Assembly (NCBI RefSeq): GCF_009830945.1
Contig: NZ_VWVV01000004.1
Coordinates: 62,001-126,000, forward strand
From: Nocardiopsis sp. FR4
Lineage (GTDB): Bacteria > Actinomycetota > Actinomycetes > Streptosporangiales > Streptosporangiaceae
Direction: 5' to 3'
Length of the DNA stretch: 64,000 bases
In this document: positions 35,931 through 43,985 of the stretch, piece by piece
Position numbering within the stretch: position 1 is the stretch's first letter
Layout of the letters: every line of letters starts with the position of its first letter
Notes under the pieces: generated by a model
What the model was told of the DNA's origin: nothing
The model's database searches: none
What the model saw: the letters and a program-made list of their open reading frames with translations, nothing else
Position numbers and translations under genes: made by a program

Positions 35931-36970
35931 GGCGTCTCCTCCTTCTGCGGCGGCATCAGCGTCTCGTAGGCGGTCCGGTAGCGCCGCCACGACTCCTCCT
36001 GCCATCTGCGGTGGTCCTCGGCGTCCTGGACTGGGGGCACGGGGCCGTACTCATCCACCAGCGTGTGCAGCCGCCCGAGGTAGGCGGTGCGCACGTCCTC
36101 GAAGGAGTCGAAACCGAGGGCGACCGCCGCCAGGGTGGCGTCGTCGGCGGTGTAGCCGCGTACGCGCTCCTCCAGAAGAGCGCCGAGGGACTCCGCGTCC
36201 GCCGCCGCCTCCAGGGCCCGCAGGAGGTGGAGTTCGAAGAGGTGGGGGGTGACGACGTGGCCGAAGAAGCCGTCCGTGGCGCACACCAGCACGACCGGGG
36301 CGGACAGCGCCGTCCGGGAGGTTTGCACCCGGAAGCGTCCGGAGGCGGTGAGCATGTTGGTCATGGGCGGATCCTGGCGGATCTGTTCCAGGGCGTCCTG
36401 CTCGTCGGTGTGGTCACGGGTCAGGGCCATGAGGCCGTGCCCGGGGTCGAGTGCGTAGACCCGGGAGTCCCCCGCCCACAGGGCGCGCGCCTCCACGCGG
36501 TCCCCCCGGAGGCAGTAGGTGACCGCCGCCATGGTGGTGGGCATCGGACGAACCATCCTGCCGTTGAGGCGGCTGCGCTCCCCGGGGCGCATCAGGCTCA
36601 GTGCGTCCCCGAGCTCCCGCTCCAACTGCCCGACCTCGTCCTCCTCGTCGAGCGCCGGCTGCGAGACGGTGGTGCGGAACCACTCCCCGGTGACCAGGGC
36701 GGCCACCCGGGAGGCGACCCAGGCGCTGCTGGCCCTGCGCCCGGAGCTGTCGGTGCGGGCGACGGAGCTGCCGGCACCGCCCGCACCGTCGAAGACGCCG
36801 ACGACCCCGCGGCCCGAGGCGACGTGGTGCTCCAGGAGGGGTTCGGCGTCCTCCCCGTGTTCGGGGACCTTCTCCGCCCACACACCCCAGGCCAGAACAC
36901 CCGGTACCTCGACGTGCCACCGCGTGTCGGTACGCGCGGGGGCGGTCTCCTGCCGCCAGGGGCCGTTCAC
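35927..36970 (-). CDS. PP2C-type protein phosphatase
   Basis: A 347-aa protein with the PP2C metal-binding signatures: VFDGAGGAG near residue 58, LWAGDSRVYAL near 167, CATDGFFG near 228 and TADDATLAAVAL near 273. The last 60 residues form a charged helical extension. It probably reverses phosphorylation by the coupled kinase. The GTG at 36970 overlaps the previous stop by 4 bases (GTGA), and the end overlaps the kinase start the same way. No membrane segment. Confidence 0.82.
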   Translation of the reverse strand: MNGPWRQETAPARTDTRWHVEVPGVLAWGVWAEKVPEHGEDAEPLLEHHVASGRGVVGVFDGAGGAGSSVARTDSSGRRASSAWVASRVAALVTGEWFRTTVSQPALDEEDEVGQLERELGDALSLMRPGERSRLNGRMVRPMPTTMAAVTYCLRGDRVEARALWAGDSRVYALDPGHGLMALTRDHTDEQDALEQIRQDPPMTNMLTASGRFRVQTSRTALSAPVVLVCATDGFFGHVVTPHLFELHLLRALEAAADAESLGALLEERVRGYTADDATLAAVALGFDSFEDVRTAYLGRLHTLVDEYGPVPPVQDAEDHRRWQEESWRRYRTAYETLMPPQKEETP

Positions 36971-38121
36971 AGGTCGCCCCCGTCCGGGTCACGGCGTACG
37001 CCCCGTACCCGGCTCACCCCGGAGGAGCGCGCACCGCCGCCGGAAGGCCGGGGGCGCCGCTCACGGCCGCGGGGCGCAGCGGGCCGTGGGTCCGTGTCCG
37101 GTTCCGCGGTGCCTCTCCCGACCGCCCCGGTCCGCGGCAGGGGTTCGTCCTCCGGAGGCCCCGGCGGAGGGGTATCGGTGAACTCGGCCCGCACGGTACG
37201 CCCGCGTGCCCCGGACCCGCGGGGCGCCTCCTCCAGCTCCCGGGGCCGGGACCGGTCCGCGTCCCCCGTGGAGACACCCCGCACGCGCCCGATACCGCCG
37301 GTGGTCCGGGAGCCGCCCTCGACCAGCCTGTCAACGATAGACCGCTCTATCTCGGCCGTGTCGAAGGGCTCGCGCTCGCCCTCGTTGCGGCTCATGACCA
37401 CGTCCAGGGCGCGCATGAGCTCGGCGCGCTCGGAGGCCTCCTCCGAGCGGATCCACTCCAGGACCGCCCGGTCGCCCTCCCTCTCCAGCATGCCGGCGAT
37501 CAGCGCCTCGGTGCCCTCCTCACGGAGCAGCCTGAGGTGGTACGCGCGCCCCATCGAGTCCAGTCTCTGCTCGCGCAGCCTGTCCCGGTAGGCGCGTCCG
37601 CCGGTGGTGATCTCCTCCTCGTCGACCTGCAACTCGACGGCCAGGCGGCGCAGCCGGATGGCCGAGTCACCGTGGAAGGAGGCGACGGCCTCGTTGAGGG
37701 CCTGTTCGGTCTCGTGGAACTGGGAGATGTCGTAGCGTCGGGAGACGCCGCGCAGCATCGCGCGCAGCGGTCCCCTCAGGGTGGGGGCCATGTCCCGGAT
37801 ACCGCGCTCGACCACGGCCACGGGGTCGGTGACGCGGCACGAGAGGGTCACCCACGCGCGGAACCCGAATCCCGGGTCGCGGCTGATGAGGGTCACGGCG
37901 AGAGCCAACCGGTGCTCGGCGGTGTCGACCAGGGACATGCGCTGGTAGGCGCCGAACCTGGCTTCCGGTACCGCCTCCCCGGGGCGGACCAGGACCGGCT
38001 CGCCGCGGTGGGGTTCCAGGACCAGCGCGGTCCCGTGCTCGGGTGGTCGCAGGGGTGTGAACAGGCGGAAGGTCGCGATCTCCTCCTGGGTGATCACCGG
38101 GTCGTAGCTGAACTGTTCCAT
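36967..38121 (-). CDS. SPFH/band-7-like protein
   Basis: A 384-aa protein. Residues 20-190 resemble an SPFH (stomatin/prohibitin) core: LVLEPHRGEPVLVRPGEAV, LAVTLISRDP, VTLSCRVTDPVAVVERG, then a helical part with ISQFHETEQALNEAV. A charged helix (about 190-280) and a disordered Arg/Pro/Glu tail follow. There is no hydrophobic N-terminus, so any membrane association would be through partners. The ATG at 38121 (AGGGAGC upstream) is chosen; the much longer open frame to its right is an antisense-type shadow of the next gene. The SPFH call is tentative. SPFH proteins often scaffold signalling complexes. Confidence 0.5.
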   Translation of the reverse strand: MEQFSYDPVITQEEIATFRLFTPLRPPEHGTALVLEPHRGEPVLVRPGEAVPEARFGAYQRMSLVDTAEHRLALAVTLISRDPGFGFRAWVTLSCRVTDPVAVVERGIRDMAPTLRGPLRAMLRGVSRRYDISQFHETEQALNEAVASFHGDSAIRLRRLAVELQVDEEEITTGGRAYRDRLREQRLDSMGRAYHLRLLREEGTEALIAGMLEREGDRAVLEWIRSEEASERAELMRALDVVMSRNEGEREPFDTAEIERSIVDRLVEGGSRTTGGIGRVRGVSTGDADRSRPRELEEAPRGSGARGRTVRAEFTDTPPPGPPEDEPLPRTGAVGRGTAEPDTDPRPAAPRGRERRPRPSGGGARSSGVSRVRGVRRDPDGGDL

Positions 38122-38165
38122 GTCGCTCCCTAGGCACCGGGCCCGGTGACGGGCTCCGGACGTGG

Positions 38166-40391
38166 TCACAGGGCCCGGCGCAGGTCGGCCGCCGCGGCCG
38201 CCGTCTCCCCCCTGGCCGCGGCCCACTGGCCGAGCCAGTACACGAGCCGCTCGCGGTGCCGCCGCCCCTGGGCGGCCACGCCCTCCAGCACCCGCTGTAC
38301 TGACTGGCGCCCGCGCGGGGTGGCCGCGGCGTGCCCGATCCATGTGCGCAGGACGTCGAGGGCGACCTCCTGGACGGGTTTGCGGGCCAGCGCCCGCTTC
38401 CACAGCTCGACCAGTGGCGCCAGGTGCTGGTCCGCCTGTTCCAGGAGCAGGGGCGGAGGCGCCGGACGGCTTCCGCGGCGGGCGCCGAGGGGGCGCCCGC
38501 CGGTGTCCGGCCGCGTGGCCGCGCCCGCCACGTAGCAGAAGGCCAGCAGGGACTTGAGCACCAGCGGGGACAGGTCCTCGGGCCGCGACCATTCGAGGAG
38601 GGCCTCCAGGACGTGGGGGGTGCGCCCGTGGTCCACGAGCGAGGCCAGGGCCTCGGCGACGTGGCCGAGCGCGTCCCAGGACTCCTCCTCGCCCAAGGCG
38701 GCGAGAAGCACTCCCAGTGCGGCGTCGGGGTCCCTGCGGCCCGGGGGGCCGCCCGCGACGAGGGCCGACGTGGCGGCCATGCGCCGTTCGACGGCGCTTT
38801 CCGGCCGGTCCGCCCAGGTGTGGAGCAGGTCCCACACCTGGTCGGTCAGCTCCGGGTCCTCGCTCACCACGCCCAGGACGGTGGCCGCGGCTCGCCGCGG
38901 GTGCGGTGAGGGGTCGCCCGCCCAACCGTCGAGGAAGCGGTACAGGGCGTGCTCCAGGTCGTGCGCCGCCATCACCGCGGTCGCCACACGCGCTCTGGCC
39001 TGCACCTCGACGTCGCGGTGGATGACCAGCCGCCGCAGCCAGCGCACCAGGCTGGTGCGCTGGCCGTCGAGGTGGTTCCAGGCGTAGGCGAGTACGGCCT
39101 GCTGCATACGGGGCTCGCGGAACCTGACCCGTGGCTGGCCGCGTCGGATGTCCCCGGATTCGTCCAGGACGATCCAGGGGTGCGCGGTGTGGAGGGTCTC
39201 GTGGAAGCTCAGCGGCGCGGGGGCGGTGCGTTCCTCCGCGAGCAGGCGGTGGAGATCGACCGCTGCGTCGGAGACGCAGAGGTAACGGGCGTCGTGCAGG
39301 ACCGCGGCGGCGAGGGCGAAGCTCACCTCGTCCGGTGAACGGTGGTGTGCGAACCACTCGTGTACGCGCGCGGAGGGGTCGCTGAGCCGGCGCACGAGCG
39401 CCTTCAGGTCCTGACCGTCGCGTATCGCGGCGGCCACGCTGACGGCGGTGCGCGGTTGGGGCGCCAGGGCGAGCAGCTCCAGGGCTCCGCCCTCGCGGAG
39501 CCGGTCGTCCAGCTGGCGTTCCCGGTCGGGGCCGGGGGCCTCCCCCAGGACCCACCGGTGCACGATGGCGACCGGATCGACCGCGGCCTTGAGGGGCGAG
39601 ACCACCTCCGAGTGGGCGGCGGTGTTCAGTAGGACCCCTTGGGGAGGGCTGGTGACCACCACCATGTAGGAGTTCGCGGACTCCAGTGCGCGGCCCACCT
39701 CCTCCACCCATGCGAGGTCGATGTATCCGGTCTGGTCGGGATCGGGCGGTGTGGGGAGCAGGAGGCCGCACCCCTTGCCCGGAGGGCTCCAGGGGGTTCC
39801 GCGGGGCCTGTCCCGCTCGCCGAGCCGGATGATCCTGCCGTCGCCTCCCCCGAGCAGGGCCACCGCCTCGGCGAGGAGGTTGACGGCCACCGCCTCCCGA
39901 CCCGTGCCGTCCGGACGGGCCAGGACGACCAGACGGTGTTTGAGCAGGATCCGCAGGAGGTGGTCGAAGTCTGCGGGACGGACGAAGTTGTCGACGTGCG
40001 CGCCGACGTGTTCGGGGAGCAGGTCGGCGGAGCGGCTGTCGGCGTCGTGTCGCGGGGTCCCGTCGGAGCCCCCCGCGGCGTGGAACCCCCCTCCGAAGCG
40101 CACACTGTCGTTGAACAGCGCCAGAGTGCCGATCCTGAGCCCGCCGGACTCGCTCTGGAGGCGTTCCAGCAGGTGGTCGGTCAGAGCCGACATCCGGGCA
40201 CTCTCGGCGTGGCCCCGGGAGGAGGACGCCTCGCGCCGGAGGGCGTGCAGGGCGTCCTCCTGGGACAGGGGTGCGTCCTCCTCGGCGACCGGGGAGGCGC
40301 CGGCCCCCGCCGAGGAGGGAGCGGGTTCCGCGACGGAGGTGTCTGTCTCCTCCGGATCCGTGGGGCGATGGGGGGCGTCGGTCCGCGGCAT
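38166..40391 (-). CDS. STAND-like protein with degenerate P-loop and helical repeats
   Basis: A 741-aa protein. Residues 110-340 have the layout of a STAND/AAA NTPase: a hydrophobic strand then ARPDGTGREAVAVNLLAEAV near 155, where a P-loop GxxGxGK[ST] should be but with Arg-Glu replacing Lys-Ser/Thr, and YMVVVTSPPQG later where Walker B/sensor strands would lie. From about 420 onward are HEAT-like helical repeats. I infer an NTPase-fold module that has lost nucleotide hydrolysis. The ATG at 40391 has GGAG upstream. It sits 44 bases before the SPFH-like gene and 195 after the small 130-aa gene. It may be the receptor or scaffold of the system. Confidence 0.55.
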   Translation of the reverse strand: MPRTDAPHRPTDPEETDTSVAEPAPSSAGAGASPVAEEDAPLSQEDALHALRREASSSRGHAESARMSALTDHLLERLQSESGGLRIGTLALFNDSVRFGGGFHAAGGSDGTPRHDADSRSADLLPEHVGAHVDNFVRPADFDHLLRILLKHRLVVLARPDGTGREAVAVNLLAEAVALLGGGDGRIIRLGERDRPRGTPWSPPGKGCGLLLPTPPDPDQTGYIDLAWVEEVGRALESANSYMVVVTSPPQGVLLNTAAHSEVVSPLKAAVDPVAIVHRWVLGEAPGPDRERQLDDRLREGGALELLALAPQPRTAVSVAAAIRDGQDLKALVRRLSDPSARVHEWFAHHRSPDEVSFALAAAVLHDARYLCVSDAAVDLHRLLAEERTAPAPLSFHETLHTAHPWIVLDESGDIRRGQPRVRFREPRMQQAVLAYAWNHLDGQRTSLVRWLRRLVIHRDVEVQARARVATAVMAAHDLEHALYRFLDGWAGDPSPHPRRAAATVLGVVSEDPELTDQVWDLLHTWADRPESAVERRMAATSALVAGGPPGRRDPDAALGVLLAALGEEESWDALGHVAEALASLVDHGRTPHVLEALLEWSRPEDLSPLVLKSLLAFCYVAGAATRPDTGGRPLGARRGSRPAPPPLLLEQADQHLAPLVELWKRALARKPVQEVALDVLRTWIGHAAATPRGRQSVQRVLEGVAAQGRRHRERLVYWLGQWAAARGETAAAAADLRRAL

Positions 40392-40562
40392 GGGGGATCT
40401 CCGGGGTCAGGGGCGCGACGGGGCAACGGAATGTTCGTACGGGGGGCCGGCTCCCTCCGCACGCGGTCTTCCGGCCGTGGGGCACCGCACGGGCGGGAGG
40501 GGGCTGGAAGCGCGTGGGAAAAGGCGGCGGAGGGCTATGCGGGAACCCGGCGCCGACGGGGT

Positions 40563-40578
40563 CGGAACCGTTGTTCCG
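40563..40578 (-). terminator. Weak hairpin after the 130-aa gene
   Basis: CGGAAC (40563-40568) and GTTCCG (40573-40578) form a 6-bp stem with a 4-base loop, just downstream of the stop on the minus strand. It could attenuate transcription into the STAND-like gene, making the small protein more abundant. No U-tract. Confidence 0.25.
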
Positions 40579-40586
40579 GAGTCCTC

Positions 40587-40979
40587 TCAGCTGTTCCAGT
40601 CACCGGAGATCTCGACCTTGCCGTTGAACACGTTGGCGTTCTTGATCACCGACGCCTGAATGGCCGGACCGCGGGAGTCCGAGATGTCGGCCTGCTCGAC
40701 CAGGGCCAGCACGTCGTCCCGAAAGGCCTCGTCGCGCATCATGTAGGCGGCCAGCATACGCCGCAGCGTTTCCTGGGCTTGCCCTTCCTCGGGCTGTGCC
40801 TCGATCTCCAGCAGGGCGTTCTCCGCCTCCTGGTCTCCGCGGAAGCGGGACCGTATCCGTTCGACGACGGACTGGGCGGCGTCCCACGAGGCTGTTCCCG
40901 ATTTTTCACCGATGGTCTGGGCCGCGGTCTGCACCACGAGTGCGACGGCGGCGGAAGCAGCAGCGAAAACCAGTTCCAT
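40587..40979 (-). CDS. Small effector-associated-type protein with beta-motif tail
   Basis: A 130-aa protein. The N-terminal ATG at 40979 (GAGG upstream) opens a hydrophobic helix (LVFAAASAAVALVVQTAAQ), a charged helical bundle (about 30-100) follows, and the last 22 residues are a short beta-prone tail containing NANVFNGKVEISGDW. Small proteins of this layout, with a helical domain and a terminal Asn/Gly motif, often precede STAND-type genes in actinomycetes, and similar tails act as amyloid-like signalling motifs in other systems; I only infer that here. An in-frame extension to 41300 has no coding signal and is rejected. First gene of the operon. Confidence 0.6.
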   Translation of the reverse strand: MELVFAAASAAVALVVQTAAQTIGEKSGTASWDAAQSVVERIRSRFRGDQEAENALLEIEAQPEEGQAQETLRRMLAAYMMRDEAFRDDVLALVEQADISDSRGPAIQASVIKNANVFNGKVEISGDWNS

Positions 40980-41851
40980 GGTGTCCTCGGAAAAGAGATG
41001 GGCCGATGATTCGCCGATAGGCGTGACGGGGAAGGCCAGCATAGGGGAACCGGCACCAGCGTGTGACGCCGTCAGGACGACGGCCATGGACGCGGAGCCC
41101 GGGCGGCGTTTGTCCGCGACGGACGGGAACAGGCGCACAACGTTCTGAACTGCGTGTTCGCCTCGTCCCTGACTCCGGAGAACCTGATGGCCGATAGTGG
41201 CCAGCCCATCACACAGCCGGACCGCGGCCGACGGCACGGTGACGCCCCGTGCCCGCCCGCGGCTGGAGGGCGCACGCCGCCGCTCCGGTTCCGGCCGCAC
41301 CGATCACGCGGCGGAGCCGACGGATACGCGGTCTCCTGCCGGAGCCGCGGCACCCGCGCCGGTGCGGTCCGCCGGGCCGGGGCCACCGCCACGCGTGCGC
41401 GGAGGCCGGCGGCGCCCCCGCACGGGAGCCTTTCCTGACGCACGGGCAAAGAAACGCACGCACCCCGGAAGCGACCGAGGGGCGAACGAAGGCCCATTCA
41501 GGCCCACACGTGCACGGACACCCAAAAAAGGAGGACCCCGCCCTGGCAGGCACACCCCGGCATGTTTTTTATCAGCACCCCCTTCTCACTCCCGACTTTG
41601 CCATTGCCTACTCTCCTGGACTCCAGGCATCCTGGAAATAAATACACTGGGACCCAAAACCCCCATGCAGCACAACTGGGCACGACAGAGGAGAAAAACC
41701 TCCTCCCGAGCGTCCGTTACATCACACTCCGCACTGCATTTCCCCTCCCCTGCACAGCGGAGACAAAATCGATCCCCCTTTTTCGCAGACCCCTGACCGC
41801 TTCGCGGAAAACTCACCAGTAAGCCAATCTCCCGACAGACGAAAATCGATT
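40980..41851. other. Gene-poor stretch, A+T-richer in its right half
   Basis: I find no supportable gene here. The open frames in 41100-41500 overlap one another on both strands and have no convincing starts. From about 41500 the composition shifts to A+T-richer, with short homopolymers (TTTTTT near 41563, AAAAAA near 41525) and no codon bias. The left end must hold the promoter of the eight-gene operon, but no good -35/-10 pair stands out. Confidence 0.4.
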
Positions 41852-41885
41852 TTCCCGGAGTGTCCGCCACCGGACACTCCGGGAA
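41852..41885. terminator. Strong 15-bp-stem hairpin
   Basis: TTCCCGGAGTGTCCG (41852-41866) pairs exactly with CGGACACTCCGGGAA (41871-41885) around a 4-base loop CCAC, flanked by T-rich sequence on the left. It could terminate leftward transcription or act as an operator ahead of the secreted-peptide frame at 41969. Confidence 0.55.
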
Positions 41886-41968
41886 TTTCACGGCCCGCAA
41901 AAGCTAGGCTCGCGCCGAGCGCAGAACGTGCTCACGACGAACTCCACCTGCCTGTGGAAGGACCTTCC

Positions 41969-42541
41969 ATGTTCCGAGGAATCGGGCGCACCCTCGCCCG
42001 TGCCACCGCGGCCATGTCCCTGACAGTCGCGGCCCCGTCCGCCCTCTGCACCCGCCGTGGGCCGCATCCGCCATCGGGGAACCATCCGGGACATCAGTGG
42101 AACCGCGGCCACGAGCGGTTCGCCGGCCTGGGGCGCCTGCGGCTGGCGTGGGCCCCTCCCCGACGGGGGCGGCGGGGCAGGGACGATCGGTCCGGGCCAC
42201 GTTCGTCAGTCCCAGTGGCAGCGCGGCCGCGGAACCACGCCCCACCGGCGCCTGGCCGACCGCGCGCAGCGGTCGCGGGGCGCCCTGGGCCGCGGCGCCG
42301 CCCTCTCCGCCGCCGCCGTCTCGGCGGCGGGGGCGGGGCGGACTGCGGGGGCTCGGACGGCGAGCGGGCCGTGGGGATCGCCCAGGGCCAGGACGAGGCT
42401 GAGCGTGAGGAGTACGGCGCGGGGGCGGGCGAACGGGCGGTGACGCTCTGGCATGACCCCAGCCTGGCACTCATCACCCTGTGTCCCCATCCGATCACCA
42501 CAGGAAGGGTGTCCGGTGCGGGCCAGGGCGGTCAGGCATGA
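41969..42541 (+). CDS. Possible secreted peptide gene, frame uncertain after the leader
   Basis: The ATG at 41969 follows a good GGAAGG ribosome site (7 bases away, inside the palindrome GGAAGG-A-CCTTCC). The first 26 residues (RGIGRTLARATAAMSLTVAA) look like a signal peptide. After about residue 28 the frame reads as Arg/Pro-rich noise. Another frame gives a more normal Ala/Pro/Gly-rich secreted sequence (PPWAASAIGEPSGTS), so a one-base loss near 42050 is possible. Only the leader is convincing. Confidence 0.25.
   Translation: MFRGIGRTLARATAAMSLTVAAPSALCTRRGPHPPSGNHPGHQWNRGHERFAGLGRLRLAWAPPRRGRRGRDDRSGPRSSVPVAARPRNHAPPAPGRPRAAVAGRPGPRRRPLRRRRLGGGGGADCGGSDGERAVGIAQGQDEAEREEYGAGAGERAVTLWHDPSLALITLCPHPITTGRVSGAGQGGQA
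42206..42454 (-). CDS. Possible 82-aa secreted peptide
   Basis: An ATG at 42454 opens 82 codons with a plausible signal peptide (RPRAVLLTLSLVLALGD) and an Arg/Ala/Pro-rich remainder with two Cys residues near the end. The ribosome site is weak, and the region overlaps the plus-strand frame from 41969 in the opposite sense. At most one is likely to be real. Confidence 0.25.
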   Translation of the reverse strand: MPERHRPFARPRAVLLTLSLVLALGDPHGPLAVRAPAVRPAPAAETAAAERAAPRPRAPRDRCARSARRRWGVVPRPRCHWD

Positions 42542-42594
42542 ATCCGCTCTCGCCGGGGTAACCGTCTCGGTCCCGGGCCCGCCCGCGCCTCCGC

Positions 42595-43563
42595 TCAGGA
42601 CCGGGGCGTGTCCTCCGCCGGTGCGGTCGGGGCGTCCTGCGGCGCGCGGCGCGCCCAGTAGGTGGCGACGAGGGCCCCGGAGAGGTTGTGCCAGACGGAG
42701 AACAGGGCACCGGGCAGGGCCGCGAGCGGGGCGAAGTGCGCGGTGGCCAGGGCCGCGGCCAGGCCGGAGTTCTGCATGCCCACCTCGACGCTGGCCGCGC
42801 GGCGCGCGCTCTCGGGCAGCCTGACGGCCGCGCCGACCAGGTAGCCCAGGCCCAGCCCCAGGCAGTTGTGCAGCACCACGGCCAGCGCCACCAGGGGGCC
42901 GGTGGAGAGCACGGTGTCGGCGTTGGCGCCCACCACGCCGGCGACCACCACGACGATACCGGTGGCGGAGACCAGCGGCAGGGCGGGCAGGGCCCGTTCC
43001 ACGGCCCGGCGGGCGGCCATGCGCAGCAGCAGGCCCGCGGCCACGGGGAGCAGGACGATCTGCAGGATCGAGACGAACAGGTCGCCCGCGGGCACGGGCA
43101 GGGTCGACCCGGCCAGGCCCAGCACCAGCAGCGGGGTGAGGACGGGGGCGAGCAGGGTGGAGACCGAGGTCATCGCCACCGACAGGGCCACGTCGCCGCG
43201 GGCGAGGTAGACGATGACGTTGGAGGCGGTGCCGCCGGGCGAGGACCCGACCAGGACCATGCCCGCCACCAGCAGCGGCGGCAGGCCCAGGGCGTGCGCG
43301 ATCGCCCAGCCCAGCAGGGGCATGACCGTGTACTGGGCCAGGACGCCGAGGACGACGGCCCGGGGGTGGCGGGCGACCACGGCGAAGTCCACCGGGCGCA
43401 TGGTCAGGCCCATGCCGAACATGATGACCCCCAGCAGCAGGGGGATGTGCGGTGCCACGAGGGCGGTCTGCGCGGGGGCCAGGAGGCCCGCGACACCGCC
43501 GAGCAGGACCAGGGGGGCGAACCACCGGCCGACGGCGTCGGCGGTCTTCTTGATGAGGGTCAT
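42595..43563 (-). CDS. Bile acid:sodium symporter family transporter
   Basis: A 322-aa integral membrane protein with about nine to ten hydrophobic helices. The family features MFGMGLTMRPVDF (about residue 47) and GSSPGGTASNVIVYLARGD (about 103-121) match the BASS/SBF family, including the sodium-site region around PGGTASN. Bacterial members import sodium with organic anions; the substrate is not known here. The ATG at 43563 is chosen; an extension to 43854 gives only Arg/Pro-rich sequence. It is a single gene, read leftward. Confidence 0.85.
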   Translation of the reverse strand: MTLIKKTADAVGRWFAPLVLLGGVAGLLAPAQTALVAPHIPLLLGVIMFGMGLTMRPVDFAVVARHPRAVVLGVLAQYTVMPLLGWAIAHALGLPPLLVAGMVLVGSSPGGTASNVIVYLARGDVALSVAMTSVSTLLAPVLTPLLVLGLAGSTLPVPAGDLFVSILQIVLLPVAAGLLLRMAARRAVERALPALPLVSATGIVVVVAGVVGANADTVLSTGPLVALAVVLHNCLGLGLGYLVGAAVRLPESARRAASVEVGMQNSGLAAALATAHFAPLAALPGALFSVWHNLSGALVATYWARRAPQDAPTAPAEDTPRS

Positions 43564-43985
43564 GGCTGTGACTTCCCGTGTCTGCCCCGGGGCGGAGGGA
43601 CGCCGGTCCCCGGGCGGTCGCCGCCGCGTGGGGTCGGTCGCCGCGCGGCCATGGTAGTTGCGCGGGGCCGCGCGGCCTCCGCCCGGGGTGGGGCGGGGCC
43701 GCGGGCGCTCAGGGACGGGTCGCGCCCCCGGTCGCAGTACCCGTGCGCCGAAGCGGCTCTCCCGATCAGCCGCCACGGCGGTGTCGCCGTCGTGGCCGAG
43801 CGGACCCGTCCGCCCGCTCGCGGTCACGGCCTCCCCCGCCGGGGAGGCCCGCACCGCTCCTCATGGCCGCACGCCGGGGACCGTCCCCGGCCGGAGTCCC
43901 GCCGGGCGGCAAACGTCCTTCCCGTCGTGGGGATCACCACAGGAGCGGTGGTGAGGATCGGGACAGGTTGGGCAGATGACTTCCC
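43564..43985. other. Intergenic region between divergent genes
   Basis: This 422-base gap must hold promoters for the transporter (leftward) and the Mrr-type gene (rightward). No convincing coding frame, -35/-10 pair or long inverted repeat was found. The Mrr-type start lacks a clear ribosome site. Confidence 0.4.

Noticed and set aside
40980..41300. N-terminal extension of the 130-aa gene
   Set aside because: Arg/Ser-rich without coding bias; the ATG at 40979 has a good ribosome site.
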